A stretch of DNA of 64,000 bases. Origin: Gottfriedia acidiceleris. GTDB lineage: Bacteria; Bacillota; Bacilli; Bacillales; Bacillaceae_G. Numbering within the stretch: the stretch's first letter is position 1; the number at the start of each line of letters is the position of its first letter. The notes beneath the pieces were generated by a model. That model saw only the letters and a list, made by a program, of their open reading frames with translations, did no database searches and was not told the origin of the DNA. Positions 16,460-26,862 of the stretch are shown here, piece after piece. A program made the translations under genes and the position numbers. The stretch is taken from the NCBI RefSeq assembly GCF_004138285.1, contig NZ_SCFN01000010.1, positions 171,749-235,748 of the forward strand, read 5' to 3'.

Positions 16460-18931
16460 ATGGCAAATGAATATCGTTCGCGAGAGGAACGTAAACGGCT
16501 GGAAAAGCCTTCGAAAATTCCCAATAAGCCTGATGGCTTATGGAAAAAAATTACTGTAACATTATTATCAATCGTAATTGTTTTCATATTGATTGGTGTA
16601 GGAATATTTTCATATTTAGTTAGTGGAGCACCCGCATTAGATGAATCAAAACTTAAAGTACCATTATCCTCTACTATTGTTGACAAGGATGGCAGAGTTG
16701 TAGCGGAGTTAGGTAGAGAACAACGAACAAAAGTGTCCTACAATGAAATTCCTAAGGTTGTAGAAGACGCATTTATTGCTACTGAAGATGTGCGGTTTTA
16801 TAAACATAAAGGCGTAGACATTCGACGGGTATTCGGTGCAGTTTTAGCGAATATTACTGGAGGTTTCGGATCACAAGGTGGAAGTACAATCACCCAGCAA
16901 GTAGTTAAAAACTCATTTTTATCTTCTCAAAAAACAATTAAGCGTAAAGTTCAGGAATGGTACTTAGCTTTTAAATTAGAACAAAGATACTCTAAACATC
17001 AAATATTAGAAATGTATTTAAATAAAGTTTACTTTTCAAATGGTCTTAAAGGGCGAGGAGTTTATGGTGTAGCCAAAGCTTGTGAAACTTATTTCAGTAA
17101 AGATTTATCTAAAATTACATTACCAGAAGCAGCAACTTTAGCAGGAATGGTGAAGAGCCCCAATAACTATAATCCTGCAAAGCACCCTGTTGAATCACAA
17201 AATCGTAGAAATACAGTTTTAAGCCAAATGAAAAAATATGGTTATATTACTGATGAACAATATACAAATGCCAAAGCAATACCAATGAAATCATTAGTAA
17301 AGGTTCATGAATCTGGTGGTACAAAATACAATTCATTTATTGATGTAGTCGTAAATGAAGTGGAAAAAAACAGTGATGCAAATGTTTATACTGATGGACT
17401 AACGATTGAAACAACATTAGATCCTAAAGCTCAAGACAAAGCAGATGAAATATTAAGTAGAGGAAAAAGCTTCTATCCAAGTGATGAATTTCAAACTGGA
17501 TTTGTATTATTAGATACGAAAACGGGTGAAATTCGAGCAGTAGGTGCTGGAAGAAATACAAGTACTGGTGGTTTAAACTTTGCTACTGATATTAAAAGAC
17601 AGCCGGGATCTTCAATTAAACCTATTCTTGATTACGGTCCAGCTATTCAGTATTTAAAATGGTCAACTTATCATCAAATTCTTGACGAGGCTTATACTTA
17701 TTCTAATGGTACTCCTATTAGAAACTGGGATCGAAAATATAAAGGTGATATTTCTATTCGATTAGCATTAGTCGATTCTCGAAATATTCCAGCATTAAAG
17801 ACTTTCCAAGCTGTAGGAAGTGATCGTTCTAGAGAATTTGGGGATGGTTTAGGGTTTAATTTTTCGAAAAATACATATTATGAATCTTATTCTATAGGAG
17901 GATTCACAGGTGTATCAGCAATGGAGATGGCAGGAGCATATGCTGCCTTTGGAAATGGCGGAATATATAATAAGCCTCACTCCGTTAAAAAAATTATTTA
18001 TCCTGATAAAACGGAAAAAGTATTTGTAACTGAACCAAAACAAGTAATGAGTGATTATACTGCATATATGATAACAGATATGCTTCGAGATGTAGTAAAA
18101 ACACCACTTGGGACTGGTAAAAGAGCAAATGTACCAGGTCTTGATATGGCAGGTAAAACAGGTACGACAAACTACTCTGATGAAGTAAAACAAAAATACG
18201 GATTTCCGGATAACGCCACTCGTGATAGTTGGTTTATAGGATATTCTTCTGATGTTACAATGGCTGTTTGGACAGGGTATGAAAAAAATAAAAAGAATAA
18301 TTTTCTTGGTAAAGGTTCAACGAATATTGCAAAATTCATTGCAAGAGATATGCTAGCTTCAAATGGAGATCGAAACGCAATATTTAGAAAACCTTCATCA
18401 GTTGAAGAAATTCGAAATGAATTATACATTCGAGGAGAAAAAGTAGATGATATTCCAAAAGATATTGTGATTGAGTCTGCAAAAAATGTTAAAGCAAATT
18501 ATGACCCTGTTACAAGTAATATTTCATTAAATTGGACGTATCCTGCAAATCTGCTTCAAAAAACGTCTTTTGAAGTAAGTTATACTGTAAATGGTGCAGC
18601 AGGACAAACTCAAAAAATTCAGGGTACAGCAACAAGTATTAATGGAATTGTCCCTGGAGATATTGTAAAAATAACGATAATTGCTACAAATGTTGAAGGT
18701 AAGAGTGGACCTGTTACAGTTACTGTTGATTTATCTTCAACTGAACAACCAACTACTCCACCAGTAAATGAAGGTGGACAAGGAAATGGACAGGGAACTG
18801 GTAATGAGCAAGGGAATGGAAACGGGACAGGTGAAGGTACGAAGCCAGGTGATGAAACGCCAAGTACAGGAAACGAGAATGGAGATAATATTGTAAATCC
18901 AATCGTCCCTAATCCTAATAATCCACATTAA
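16460..18931 (+). CDS. Class A penicillin-binding protein (PBP1A/PonA type)
   Basis: The 823-residue bifunctional peptidoglycan synthase has a short basic cytoplasmic end and one membrane helix (residues 28-52). The GT51 glycosyltransferase domain carries Glu109 in TEDVRFYKHKG, GSTITQQVVKN and KVQEWYLAFKLE. The transpeptidase domain has nucleophile Ser384 in PGSSIKP and the KTGT motif in AGKTGTTNYSD. A fibronectin-III-like domain (about 670-765) and a Gly/Asn/Glu-rich tail follow, as in B. subtilis PonA. It is not next to recU, so it may be a PonA paralogue rather than the main copy. It is a single gene with a strong terminator. Confidence 0.92.
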   Translation: MANEYRSREERKRLEKPSKIPNKPDGLWKKITVTLLSIVIVFILIGVGIFSYLVSGAPALDESKLKVPLSSTIVDKDGRVVAELGREQRTKVSYNEIPKVVEDAFIATEDVRFYKHKGVDIRRVFGAVLANITGGFGSQGGSTITQQVVKNSFLSSQKTIKRKVQEWYLAFKLEQRYSKHQILEMYLNKVYFSNGLKGRGVYGVAKACETYFSKDLSKITLPEAATLAGMVKSPNNYNPAKHPVESQNRRNTVLSQMKKYGYITDEQYTNAKAIPMKSLVKVHESGGTKYNSFIDVVVNEVEKNSDANVYTDGLTIETTLDPKAQDKADEILSRGKSFYPSDEFQTGFVLLDTKTGEIRAVGAGRNTSTGGLNFATDIKRQPGSSIKPILDYGPAIQYLKWSTYHQILDEAYTYSNGTPIRNWDRKYKGDISIRLALVDSRNIPALKTFQAVGSDRSREFGDGLGFNFSKNTYYESYSIGGFTGVSAMEMAGAYAAFGNGGIYNKPHSVKKIIYPDKTEKVFVTEPKQVMSDYTAYMITDMLRDVVKTPLGTGKRANVPGLDMAGKTGTTNYSDEVKQKYGFPDNATRDSWFIGYSSDVTMAVWTGYEKNKKNNFLGKGSTNIAKFIARDMLASNGDRNAIFRKPSSVEEIRNELYIRGEKVDDIPKDIVIESAKNVKANYDPVTSNISLNWTYPANLLQKTSFEVSYTVNGAAGQTQKIQGTATSINGIVPGDIVKITIIATNVEGKSGPVTVTVDLSSTEQPTTPPVNEGGQGNGQGTGNEQGNGNGTGEGTKPGDETPSTGNENGDNIVNPIVPNPNNPH

Positions 18932-18941
18932 ATATAAATTT

Positions 18942-18973
18942 AAAACGCATTGAGAAATATCAATGCGTTTTTT
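18942..18973 (+). terminator. Terminator after the PBP gene
   Basis: The 12-bp arms AAAACGCATTGA and TCAATGCGTTTT are followed by T residues. Confidence 0.9.
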
Positions 18974-19001
18974 AAGTGAATAATGTTAAAGGAGTTTTAA
19001 A

Positions 19002-19478
19002 ATGGATGATAAACTAAGCATTAACATTTTTTTAAAAGAGTCGGATAATCCATTTGCAAGTTATTATAGCCATGACTATTTACACTTAAGCTCTGATTTA
19101 GAAGATTTTATATTATCTAAATTACTAAATGCTAAAAGAAAAAATATTGAACTTCTATTTGTTGGTCAAAATAAATTTGATGAAAATTCATTAAAAACTG
19201 CGACTTTGAACTCTTTTTCTAATCTAATGGAAACTGATGAACGTATTTATTCTAGAAATATTAAAAAAACAATTATTTTATTTGTGTTTGGTATTATCAT
19301 TGGCTTGTTATACTTAAAGCTTCAAAAAAGTCACGCCTATATCGGAGGCATATTAAGCATAGTTTGTTGGGTATTTATTTGGTCAGGTACAGAAGTATAT
19401 TTCTTTGAAAATATGCAAATCAAACAAAAGATTAAAAAATGTAGGAACATTCTTAATGCAAATATTTATAAAAAATGA
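19002..19478 (+). CDS. Unknown membrane protein, two C-terminal helices
   Basis: The 158-residue protein has a soluble N-terminal part (about 85 residues, DYLHLSSDLEDFILSKLL), two membrane helices (TIILFVFGIIIGLLYL and YIGGILSIVCWVFIWSG) and a basic end. AAAGGAG precedes the ATG. It follows the PBP gene by 70 bp, beyond a terminator. No family is recognised. Confidence 0.65.
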   Translation: MDDKLSINIFLKESDNPFASYYSHDYLHLSSDLEDFILSKLLNAKRKNIELLFVGQNKFDENSLKTATLNSFSNLMETDERIYSRNIKKTIILFVFGIIIGLLYLKLQKSHAYIGGILSIVCWVFIWSGTEVYFFENMQIKQKIKKCRNILNANIYKK

Positions 19479-19484
19479 CAATGC

Positions 19485-19512
19485 TAAAGCCCCCGAAAAA
19501 TCAGGGGCTTTA
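19485..19512. terminator. Bidirectional terminator between convergent genes
   Basis: TAAAGCCCC / GGGGCTTTA stem between the plus-strand gene ending at 19478 and the minus-strand pseudogene ending at 19536. Confidence 0.65.
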
Positions 19513-19535
19513 ATTGATTATCTTTATTACGTGTG

Positions 19536-21834
19536 CTATTTAATAGGACCAGCTTTTTGAAAAGTATCTTTCAAGATGTAGTACGATTGTTTTAGACGTT
19601 CATGATAACTAGGCTTTTCCCATTTTTTCCAAGTAAAAGAATAAAAATCATCCGTTAAAAGTTTTCCGTTTTTTTGTCTAACAGTAGAATAGGATAATTC
19701 CTTAGCGAACTCAGTGGACGATAAGTAAGTACTGCTACATGAATTTTTTTTACATTTTCGTAGCTTTCAAGTCCACCTTTCCATAAATCACCCATGATTT
19801 CACGTGTACTTGGATCTCTCACATTTAATAATTGCCAAGGGATACGAATTTCTAACACATGATCTTTTTTGTTTAAGGATACATCAGTTAAAGAGTTAAA
19901 ATCTTTATGATGTGGGTTTCCATCTCCGTATATTAGTTTACCTGTTTCGTAAGACTCCAAAGGTAAGTTTAGTGATTTCCCGTTTAAATTTGGGATTACT
20001 AGTGGTTTATTTAATCCAAGTATGACTTTATGATAGATGCCGTTATTTATTAAATTTACATTCGGTTCAATTGGCTCATAATGTAAAAGATGGGCGTATT
20101 CATAATAAAATGGATCATAATAGCTATCCACAAGAACATAGGAATTATTAGGTCCATTTAAGTCAATCACAAAATCAATTCCATTTTCAGTTTTAACCGT
20201 TTTGTCATTTGGAAGTTAATGTTGTCCTTGACCAGGAATAGTATCAAGTAAAAGCATAACTCCCGTTTTAGACCAATCAAAAGGTTGTTTAGTTTTTTCA
20301 AAATTTAAAAGGAAATTTATTGATCGCTCGTCGCTAGTCATTGACCAATTCTTTAATTTCCGTCCGTTATCGTTTTGATCAAGAGAATTAATAAAATTAG
20401 CATTTTTCATACTTGCTTTTTTGATTTTATTTTTCTCCCAATCACTTGGATCACCATCTACAGAAATGACATGTTTTGAACTGTTCGGATCAAAAGATAG
20501 TAAACCAAATTGCTGTTCGCTCGTTTGTACATTTGACCAAAATGGTCGGCGTTCAGAATCATCTAATTGCATATTATTCCATGTTCGTTTAAAACCATTC
20601 ATCTTGCCATGAAAATACAATTCCTCCTGCCATTCCTTCAATTTGAATATCTTCAAACAAATGAGCAGTAATTTGTCCTTGCTCAGTTTCATTGTGAAAA
20701 CCTTGATTCCATCCATAACGATTTCGATGAGTCATACCTCTAGAAGATGGTACGCCAAATTCTGAAATTAAAACTGGCATATTATGTACCTTCCTTAGAT
20801 CATGTAAATATCCAGCATAACTATTTTTCATACCTCGAGAATCAATATAATTCGTATAAGTTAGTTCATAATTTAAAAATTCAGGATAATATGGGTATAC
20901 ATGATAGGAAGCAAAATATCCAGGATATAATGTCGACTTTGGTTTGACATGATTCGGATCTAATGAAACCATATCTTCATTTTCCATTGGTTCATTTGGA
21001 TGATGAATTGGATCAGTAGTTACCCAATTCGAAAAGCTAATTGGACGCTGCCAAGCATATTTTTCTGTTTCATATTTCACGGTATTGTCTATTATACTTG
21101 CAAGCCAAACTTCAAATGGAGTTGCATTGTTTGTTTGAAAGTACTGACCATTATAGTCAATATGACCTTTATGTTTATCATTTGTTGATTTCATCATATT
21201 TGGGTCCCACTCTATACCTAAAATCCATCCAATAACGTATTTTGAAATGTTTGAATGGTATTTACCCGAAGCGTGACCTAGCTTTTGAGGGATTTGTGCT
21301 TTCCCATGAATTACATCAACAGTTTGACGTATATCATGTTGAAACTCTTTTGTAAGGTTCTCATTGTAAATATCTCCTAATGAATTCATCTTTTCCTCAT
21401 TAAGCCAAACACCGTGAATCAAATAGAGAGGGTGTTTAGTTTTTTGATTGTATTCAAATAGTGCATCATAAAAAGCAGGAGGATGAAGGGTGTATACTCG
21501 AATAACATTTGCGTGCATTTTTCCAATCGCTTTAAACCACCTTAAATATTCGGCTTTTGTTATAGCTGTTTCACCAGGAAAGTGTCCTGGATTTGCGATT
21601 CCAATATTTACACCTTTCAGAAGGAAATCGTGTGGGGTTTTTGTTTTATCAAAAAGTTGAAAATAATTTTTACCGATTTGAGCGGGAATTGTAATATTAT
21701 TTGTTTTATATGTGTATGTGTTAACTTTCTTAATAACTTTACTAGTATTTGACTGATGAAATATTATAAACGCCACACCAATCATTAGACAAAGCATCAG
21801 CAAAATTAGCCATCTTTTTTTTTTGTTTCATCAT
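19536..21834 (-). pseudogene. Glycosidase-like secreted protein, four lesions
   Basis: The restored product would be about 765 residues. It would have a start MMKQKKRW and a signal anchor (LILLMLCLMIGVAFIIF), a TIM-barrel glycosidase-like domain ([44 protein letters not shown]), and a C-terminal beta domain with [12 protein letters not shown], like CBM9/DOMON folds. Lesions on the minus strand are: an A10 run (needs 9) just after the start at 21824-21815; one extra T at 20594-20591 before [11 protein letters not shown]; an in-frame TAA at 20218-20216 inside GQGQH-LPNDKTV; and an A7 run (needs 8) at 19675-19669 before NGKLLTDDFYSFTWKKW. GGAGG precedes the start. It probably once processed an exopolysaccharide. 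A pseudogene is likely, though homopolymer errors could explain three lesions. Confidence 0.85.
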
Positions 21835-22079
21835 TCTATCCTCCAAAACAGTTAAAACTTAACTTATTCGTTTAGTATGCTGAAAGGTAATTTGCTATAT
21901 GCGTTAGGAGTGAAAAAGTTTAACTCCTTTAAATAAGCATTCTTTTGATAAAAAATAAAAGCAAGGTCAAATTATATATTGAAAATGTCGGTTAAAAAAA
22001 GTAAAATGTGGTTAAATTAACGTTAAGAAAAGTAATTTAATTAAAAATCGTTATATTTTAAATCATGTGAGGAAAAATT

Positions 22080-22541
22080 ATGAATAATAATGATGGAATC
22101 AAACCTTCAAGGAAATATGCGAATGGAACAGTACACGAGACTGCTAGTGGGAAATTTAAGGTATTAGATCGCTATTTAAAAGATGGTGTAATAATGATTA
22201 AGCTTCAATGGTTAGAAAGTAATGTAATTGAAGAAAACAAAGAAGTAAATGTGTCTGCTTCGATTTATAAATTTCAAAAAAGCAGAGGAATGAATGAAAA
22301 TAGCGCTTTATCTCAGCCTGTAGAAGTACAATTACTACATGATATCAAAACTAGTTTGGACCGATTATTTGAAATTTTAGATATAAGAACTGAGCTTTTG
22401 AATCATGCACTAGAAAAAATTGATGAAAATAGAAAGAAAATTGACGAGAATAGAGAAACTCTAAAGACACAACAAAAAATGATTGAGGAACAAAATAAGA
22501 GAATTAACACAATCGTAGATAAATTGATTGAAAAAATGTAA
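22080..22541 (+). CDS. Unknown protein with C-terminal coiled coil
   Basis: The 153-residue protein has a small N-terminal domain (RKYANGTVHETASGKFKVLD, IKLQWLES) and a long C-terminal helix. The helix contains the internal repeat KIDENRKKIDENRETLKTQQ, an 8-residue duplication suited to a coiled coil. GAGGAAAAATT precedes the ATG. No family is recognised. A GGTTAA direct repeat (20 bp apart) lies just upstream. It may be a structural or regulatory adaptor. Confidence 0.55.
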   Translation: MNNNDGIKPSRKYANGTVHETASGKFKVLDRYLKDGVIMIKLQWLESNVIEENKEVNVSASIYKFQKSRGMNENSALSQPVEVQLLHDIKTSLDRLFEILDIRTELLNHALEKIDENRKKIDENRETLKTQQKMIEEQNKRINTIVDKLIEKM

Positions 22542-22654
22542 TGATTAGACTAATGATGACGATTTTTTTTATTTTATCTAGTATCATCATGTTGGAGTTA
22601 AGAATGGTTTATTTAGAGTTAACTTTAAAATGAAAAATGAATCTTAAAAATATT

Positions 22655-22691
22655 AAAACCACTATTCGAAAATAGCCGAATTGTGGTTTTT
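22655..22691 (+). terminator. Terminator after the coiled-coil gene
   Basis: The arms AAAACCAC and GTGGTTTT are followed by T-rich sequence. Confidence 0.75.
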
Positions 22692-22769
22692 ATTTATATT
22701 TGGTAGATAGTAGATAATGGCGATGATGTCTTAAATTACCAACAAATATAACGTTGATTGTATATTAAT

Positions 22770-22797
22770 TTGACGTTAATATTAAATAAAGTAAACT
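22770..22797 (+). promoter_or_regulatory. Possible promoter of the exopolysaccharide operon
   Basis: TTGACG, 16-bp spacer and TAAACT lie 129 bp before the GTG start at 22926. Apart from the terminator, this is all I could find in the 384-bp gap 22542-22925. Confidence 0.3.
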
Positions 22798-22925
22798 TTA
22801 ATTTGGAGTTTATTTTAGTTTTTAACGTTTAGTTAACGGTGTACCAAGTTAATTCATAGAAGAATAATATAACGATTTAATATTCACCGATTAAACCAAC
22901 TAGATTAAAGTGAGCGGGTGATAGA

Positions 22926-24206
22926 GTGATTGATATTCAGACTGAATATCCAATTGTTATGTTTATAGGAAGTGAAGAGAAATCTAATTATAAAAACTTT
23001 TGTGATGTAAATAACTATCATTATAAATTAGTTAAGCCCAATCAGAATAACTCAGCTCTGTTTGAAAAAATAGATTTATTTAATCCGGATGTACTCATTA
23101 TTTTTATTGAAGAAATACTAAACACATTTAATATAGAGAGATTCAATCAATTGAGGGATTTTTGTGAAAGAAGATATATTTCAACAATTTGTATATGTAA
23201 TACGACTGATCAAATGACAATGAGTGCCCTTATGCCAGATGCCGTACTTAGTGAATCAGTTGCTGGAATCGAAATTCGGAAATATATTAACAAATTCGTT
23301 CAACGTAGAAATCAAATACTGGAACAAGTTTTAATTGATCCAATGACTGGTGTTTACAATTTTAGATATTTGAAAAATGAGGTAAAAAAACAATTAGAAG
23401 ATTTAAATCGTAGCTACGAATCATTTTCGTTGGTATACGTAAAAATTGAACAAAAACAAGACTATTTTTTGAATCATTTAACGGAAAAAAGTATTATACA
23501 ATTTTTAAAAAGAAGTTTAAGGTCGTCCGATTTTCTAGCACATTACAAGAAAAATGGATTTGTACTATTGCTACCAAAAACTGTTAAAGAAGATGGCATT
23601 ATATTAATGAATCGTTTGTCACAATCATTTTCGGAGGTACCGATCTCTTTTGATAATCGAATTCACTATACCTCATTTAATTTTAATGTGCTTGAAATTA
23701 CTGATCCAAGTATATGCGCTGACGATTGTTTAACAATACTCACTTCTAATGAAATGGATTCAATGAATCGATTTGATTCCTCTGCTAGTAAGAATGAAAA
23801 TATGATACGTAGGCTAAAAGTAGCTGTAATTAATGAGGATCGTCTCATACGTGAAATGTTAAAACATCAATTGTCCGATTTAGGTGGAAATTTATATGAC
23901 GTTGAAATAAAAGTGTTTATAGATGGAGAAGAATTTTTAAATGATCCTTGGCATAAGCAAAATGAAAGATATCTATTAATAATTGACCGTATTTTACCTA
24001 AAATGGGCGGCTTTGAAATAATCCGAAAAATGCGTACTACCTATGATCGTAGAAAATATTTATGCTTAATGATAGGTAATAAAAGCTCTGAGAATGATAT
24101 TGCAATCGCATTACAAAGCGGTGCAAATGATTACTTGGAAAAACCATTTAGTCTGAAAGAACTACGTCTTCGTTTAAATAGAATGTTAGGTATAATAGTT
24201 AAATGA
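22926..24206 (+). CDS. Degenerate GGDEF protein with C-terminal receiver domain
   Basis: The 426-residue protein has three parts. Residues 1-130 resemble a Rossmann/receiver-like fold (YPIVMFIGSEEKS). Residues 135-295 are a GGDEF-type domain (DPMTGVYNFRYLKNEV) whose active-site loop reads KKNGF at 208-212 instead of GG(D/E)EF. It therefore cannot be a normal diguanylate cyclase, but it could bind c-di-GMP or GTP. Residues 300-426 form a receiver with phospho-acceptor Asp354 in LLIIDRILPK and the Lys of EKPF. The start is GTG. The stop overlaps the HEAT gene by 4 nt (ATGA). With the following GT2 gene it recalls B. subtilis ydaJKLMN, where degenerate GGDEF YdaK controls a polysaccharide synthase. 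That parallel is inference. Confidence 0.8.
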   Translation: MIDIQTEYPIVMFIGSEEKSNYKNFCDVNNYHYKLVKPNQNNSALFEKIDLFNPDVLIIFIEEILNTFNIERFNQLRDFCERRYISTICICNTTDQMTMSALMPDAVLSESVAGIEIRKYINKFVQRRNQILEQVLIDPMTGVYNFRYLKNEVKKQLEDLNRSYESFSLVYVKIEQKQDYFLNHLTEKSIIQFLKRSLRSSDFLAHYKKNGFVLLLPKTVKEDGIILMNRLSQSFSEVPISFDNRIHYTSFNFNVLEITDPSICADDCLTILTSNEMDSMNRFDSSASKNENMIRRLKVAVINEDRLIREMLKHQLSDLGGNLYDVEIKVFIDGEEFLNDPWHKQNERYLLIIDRILPKMGGFEIIRKMRTTYDRRKYLCLMIGNKSSENDIAIALQSGANDYLEKPFSLKELRLRLNRMLGIIVK

Positions 24207-25264
24207 ATATAGTCATCATCCTTTTTCTAACAGGAATCCTTTTTCTATTACTATTTTCGATCTATATTTATTTAGTGTACAAGAAAATTATTAAACAACA
24301 AAAAATTAAGCAAAAAGAAGAATGGTTAAATAGAAACATCTTATCCGTTGAAAATTATTTAATCAAAGGAGAATTATCTGCTTCGTTTATTCCAAGAAAA
24401 GAAATTGAGTTTGAAGCCTTAGAAAATATATTTAGCAGTTTTATGAGTATTATCAAATTTGAAGAAGGATTTGATCCAATTAGGCCCATTGTCAATTTAT
24501 ATTTTATCTCGAGATATAAAGATAAACTTAAACATGGTAATTGGAGCGAACGGATGAATTCATTGTTATTTATCAATCAATTTAAAATAAAAATGATGCA
24601 AGACGATTTAATTCAACATTTATCATGTAAACATTGCTCCCTTGAAGAAAAATTTAATATTTTTCTTATTTTGGCGTGTTTCAAATATGAAAAATTAATG
24701 CAATTGTTAGTTGACCAGAAAAAAATACCCTCTTTTTTACTCACGGAAATTTTGTATCTATATGTTAATGAAGAGAATATCCATGAACTGCTTAAAGACT
24801 TTGATAATTTACCTGACAATTTTAAAAACCCTATTTTGGATTTGATTAGAATTAAAAATTTGCGATCTGAGCAAATCCATTTATTTCTTGAGAAATTAAT
24901 GACATCAGAAAGTAGAGAATTAAGAATACGTTCCGTTAAAACAATCGCATCTTTAGGATATATTTCTTCACCAAATTTAATAATTCAACTCTTGGAAACA
25001 AATGAGAAAGAGAGTCAACTAAGTAATGAGGAAAAGTTAATGTTTGTACGATTAATGGGAAGTATTCGCAATGATTTATTTTTATCTTATTTAATTGAGT
25101 TAATTTCAGACAAGGCTTATATGGTAAGGTCGGAAGCTGCTAAATCGATAAAAAAATATAAGAATGGAAAGGTAGTTCTTAAAAAAATTATCGAAGAACA
25201 TCCCGATGCATACGCAAGAAATATATCAAAAGAATGGTTGGAGAGGACTGCGGAAATTGATTAA
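24203..25264 (+). CDS. Membrane-anchored HEAT-repeat protein
   Basis: The 353-residue protein has one N-terminal membrane helix (IVIILFLTGILFLLLFSIYI) and a cytoplasmic all-helical body. The last 150 residues have HEAT-like repeats (TSESRELRIRSVKTIASLGY, DKAYMVRSEAAKSIKKYKNG). It overlaps the genes on both sides (4 nt before, 8 nt after), so the three products are probably made in balanced amounts. HEAT proteins are scaffolds. This one could couple the response-regulator/GGDEF protein to the membrane synthase. No enzyme motif is seen. Confidence 0.75.
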   Translation: MNIVIILFLTGILFLLLFSIYIYLVYKKIIKQQKIKQKEEWLNRNILSVENYLIKGELSASFIPRKEIEFEALENIFSSFMSIIKFEEGFDPIRPIVNLYFISRYKDKLKHGNWSERMNSLLFINQFKIKMMQDDLIQHLSCKHCSLEEKFNIFLILACFKYEKLMQLLVDQKKIPSFLLTEILYLYVNEENIHELLKDFDNLPDNFKNPILDLIRIKNLRSEQIHLFLEKLMTSESRELRIRSVKTIASLGYISSPNLIIQLLETNEKESQLSNEEKLMFVRLMGSIRNDLFLSYLIELISDKAYMVRSEAAKSIKKYKNGKVVLKKIIEEHPDAYARNISKEWLERTAEID

Positions 25265-26678
25265 TATATTCTTTTTAATTGTTAATAAAGTGATTATCAT
25301 TTACGTGTTGCTCCTTTGTTCAACTTATTTAATTTTATTTTTACTAGCATTTATGAGATTAAAGAGAGAAAAAGGTCTACATCAAATTGAACAATATAAA
25401 AGATTAAAAGAGTCTGCCTTTACTGCACCAATTTCAATACTAGTCCCTGCTTATAATGAAGAAGTAGGGGTAATTAATACGATTTTATCCTTAGTGACTG
25501 GAAGTGGCAGGTTAGATTACCCAGAATTTGAAGTAATCGTCATTAATGATGGATCAAAAGATTCTACTCTACAAAAAACGATCGACCGATTCGAGATGAA
25601 AGTGGTAAAAAACAAGGTATTTCATAAACATAAAGGGATTGAAACGAAACCGATTAAAAATGTATATCAATCAGCAATTTATCCCTTCGTATTTCTAATT
25701 GATAAAGATAATGGTGGAAAAGCTGATGCATTAAATGCCGGAATTAATTTTAGTAAGTATCCTTATTTTGCTTCTATTGATGGCGATACAATTCTTGATT
25801 CTGACTCATTCATTAAAATTATGAAACCGATTATTGAAAATACAGATGACGAAATACTTGCTACTGGTGGAAACGTATTAATTGCAAATGGGAGTAAAAC
25901 CTCGCTTGGTAAAGTAAATGAAATGCTTCTATCGAAAAATCCACTTGTAGTAATGCAGGTTATCGAATATATGAGAGCTTTTTTAATTGGACGAATTGGA
26001 CTTAGTAATAAGAATTTATTATTAATTATATCTGGAGCATTTGGTGTATTTAAAAAGTCAAGAGTCATTCAAGTAGGAGGGTATTTAACGAATACGATCG
26101 GTGAGGATATGGAACTTGTAGTTCGTCTACATCGTAAGAACATAGAAGAAAATTGGGGAGCAAAAATCGAGTATGTAGCCGATCCAGTTTGTTATACTGA
26201 AGCACCAGATTCATTCAAATATTTAAAATCACAAAGAGTAAGATGGCACCGTGGATTATTTGAAAGTTTGTGGGCTCATCGTAAAATGATTTTTAATAAA
26301 AATTATCGTTCAATCGGATTTATTGCAATGCCATATTTTTTCTTCGTTGAATTTTTAGGACCCATCATCGAGTTTTTTGGCTATGCGTCGTTAATATTAA
26401 ATGTTGTTTTACACAATATAAATATAATGTATTCCATTGCGTTTTTAATTCTCATGATTATATATGGCTCATTTTTCTCTGTTAGCGCAGTGCTATTAGA
26501 AGAATGGCGTTTAGAAAAATATAAAAAAATTAGTGAGTTAAACCGTTTATTTTTCTATTCGTTGACAGAAGCGATTTGGTATCGTCCAATTTTGACATAC
26601 TGGCGTGTAGTAGCAACAATCAGCATATTCTTAGGACAAAAAAAGGGTTGGGGAGAAATGAAGAGAAAGGGTGTTTAA
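25257..26678 (+). CDS. Processive GT2 polysaccharide synthase
   Basis: The 473-residue enzyme has an N-terminal membrane helix, a GT2 catalytic domain and three to four C-terminal helices. Motifs are NDGSKDST, IDGDT (metal site), IGEDMEL and QRVRWHRG (QxxRW). The TTG at 25257 was chosen because GGAGAGG lies 10 nt upstream and it overlaps the HEAT gene stop by 8 nt. It is a paralogue of the GT2 at 499-1869. It probably polymerises a beta-linked sugar chain under control of the two upstream products. A terminator closes the operon. Confidence 0.88.
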   Translation: MINIFFLIVNKVIIIYVLLLCSTYLILFLLAFMRLKREKGLHQIEQYKRLKESAFTAPISILVPAYNEEVGVINTILSLVTGSGRLDYPEFEVIVINDGSKDSTLQKTIDRFEMKVVKNKVFHKHKGIETKPIKNVYQSAIYPFVFLIDKDNGGKADALNAGINFSKYPYFASIDGDTILDSDSFIKIMKPIIENTDDEILATGGNVLIANGSKTSLGKVNEMLLSKNPLVVMQVIEYMRAFLIGRIGLSNKNLLLIISGAFGVFKKSRVIQVGGYLTNTIGEDMELVVRLHRKNIEENWGAKIEYVADPVCYTEAPDSFKYLKSQRVRWHRGLFESLWAHRKMIFNKNYRSIGFIAMPYFFFVEFLGPIIEFFGYASLILNVVLHNINIMYSIAFLILMIIYGSFFSVSAVLLEEWRLEKYKKISELNRLFFYSLTEAIWYRPILTYWRVVATISIFLGQKKGWGEMKRKGV

Positions 26679-26701
26679 CTTTCAGACTTCCCGCCAAACT
26701 T

Positions 26702-26728
26702 AAAAGGCTGCTTAGCAGTCTTTTTTTT
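26702..26728 (+). terminator. Terminator of the exopolysaccharide operon
   Basis: The hairpin AAAGGCTGC-TTA-GCAGTCTTT is followed by T5-8. Confidence 0.85.
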
Positions 26729-26862
26729 GTTTGTTGAAAAGAATCAGATGTAAAAATTTTAAGTCTAGTCATTATTTCTGTAATTTTATTAAACTAAAAA
26801 ATCAGAATGATAAATATAAATGAGTAATAGAGCATAAATAGAGTATAGCGGAGGAGTGAAGG

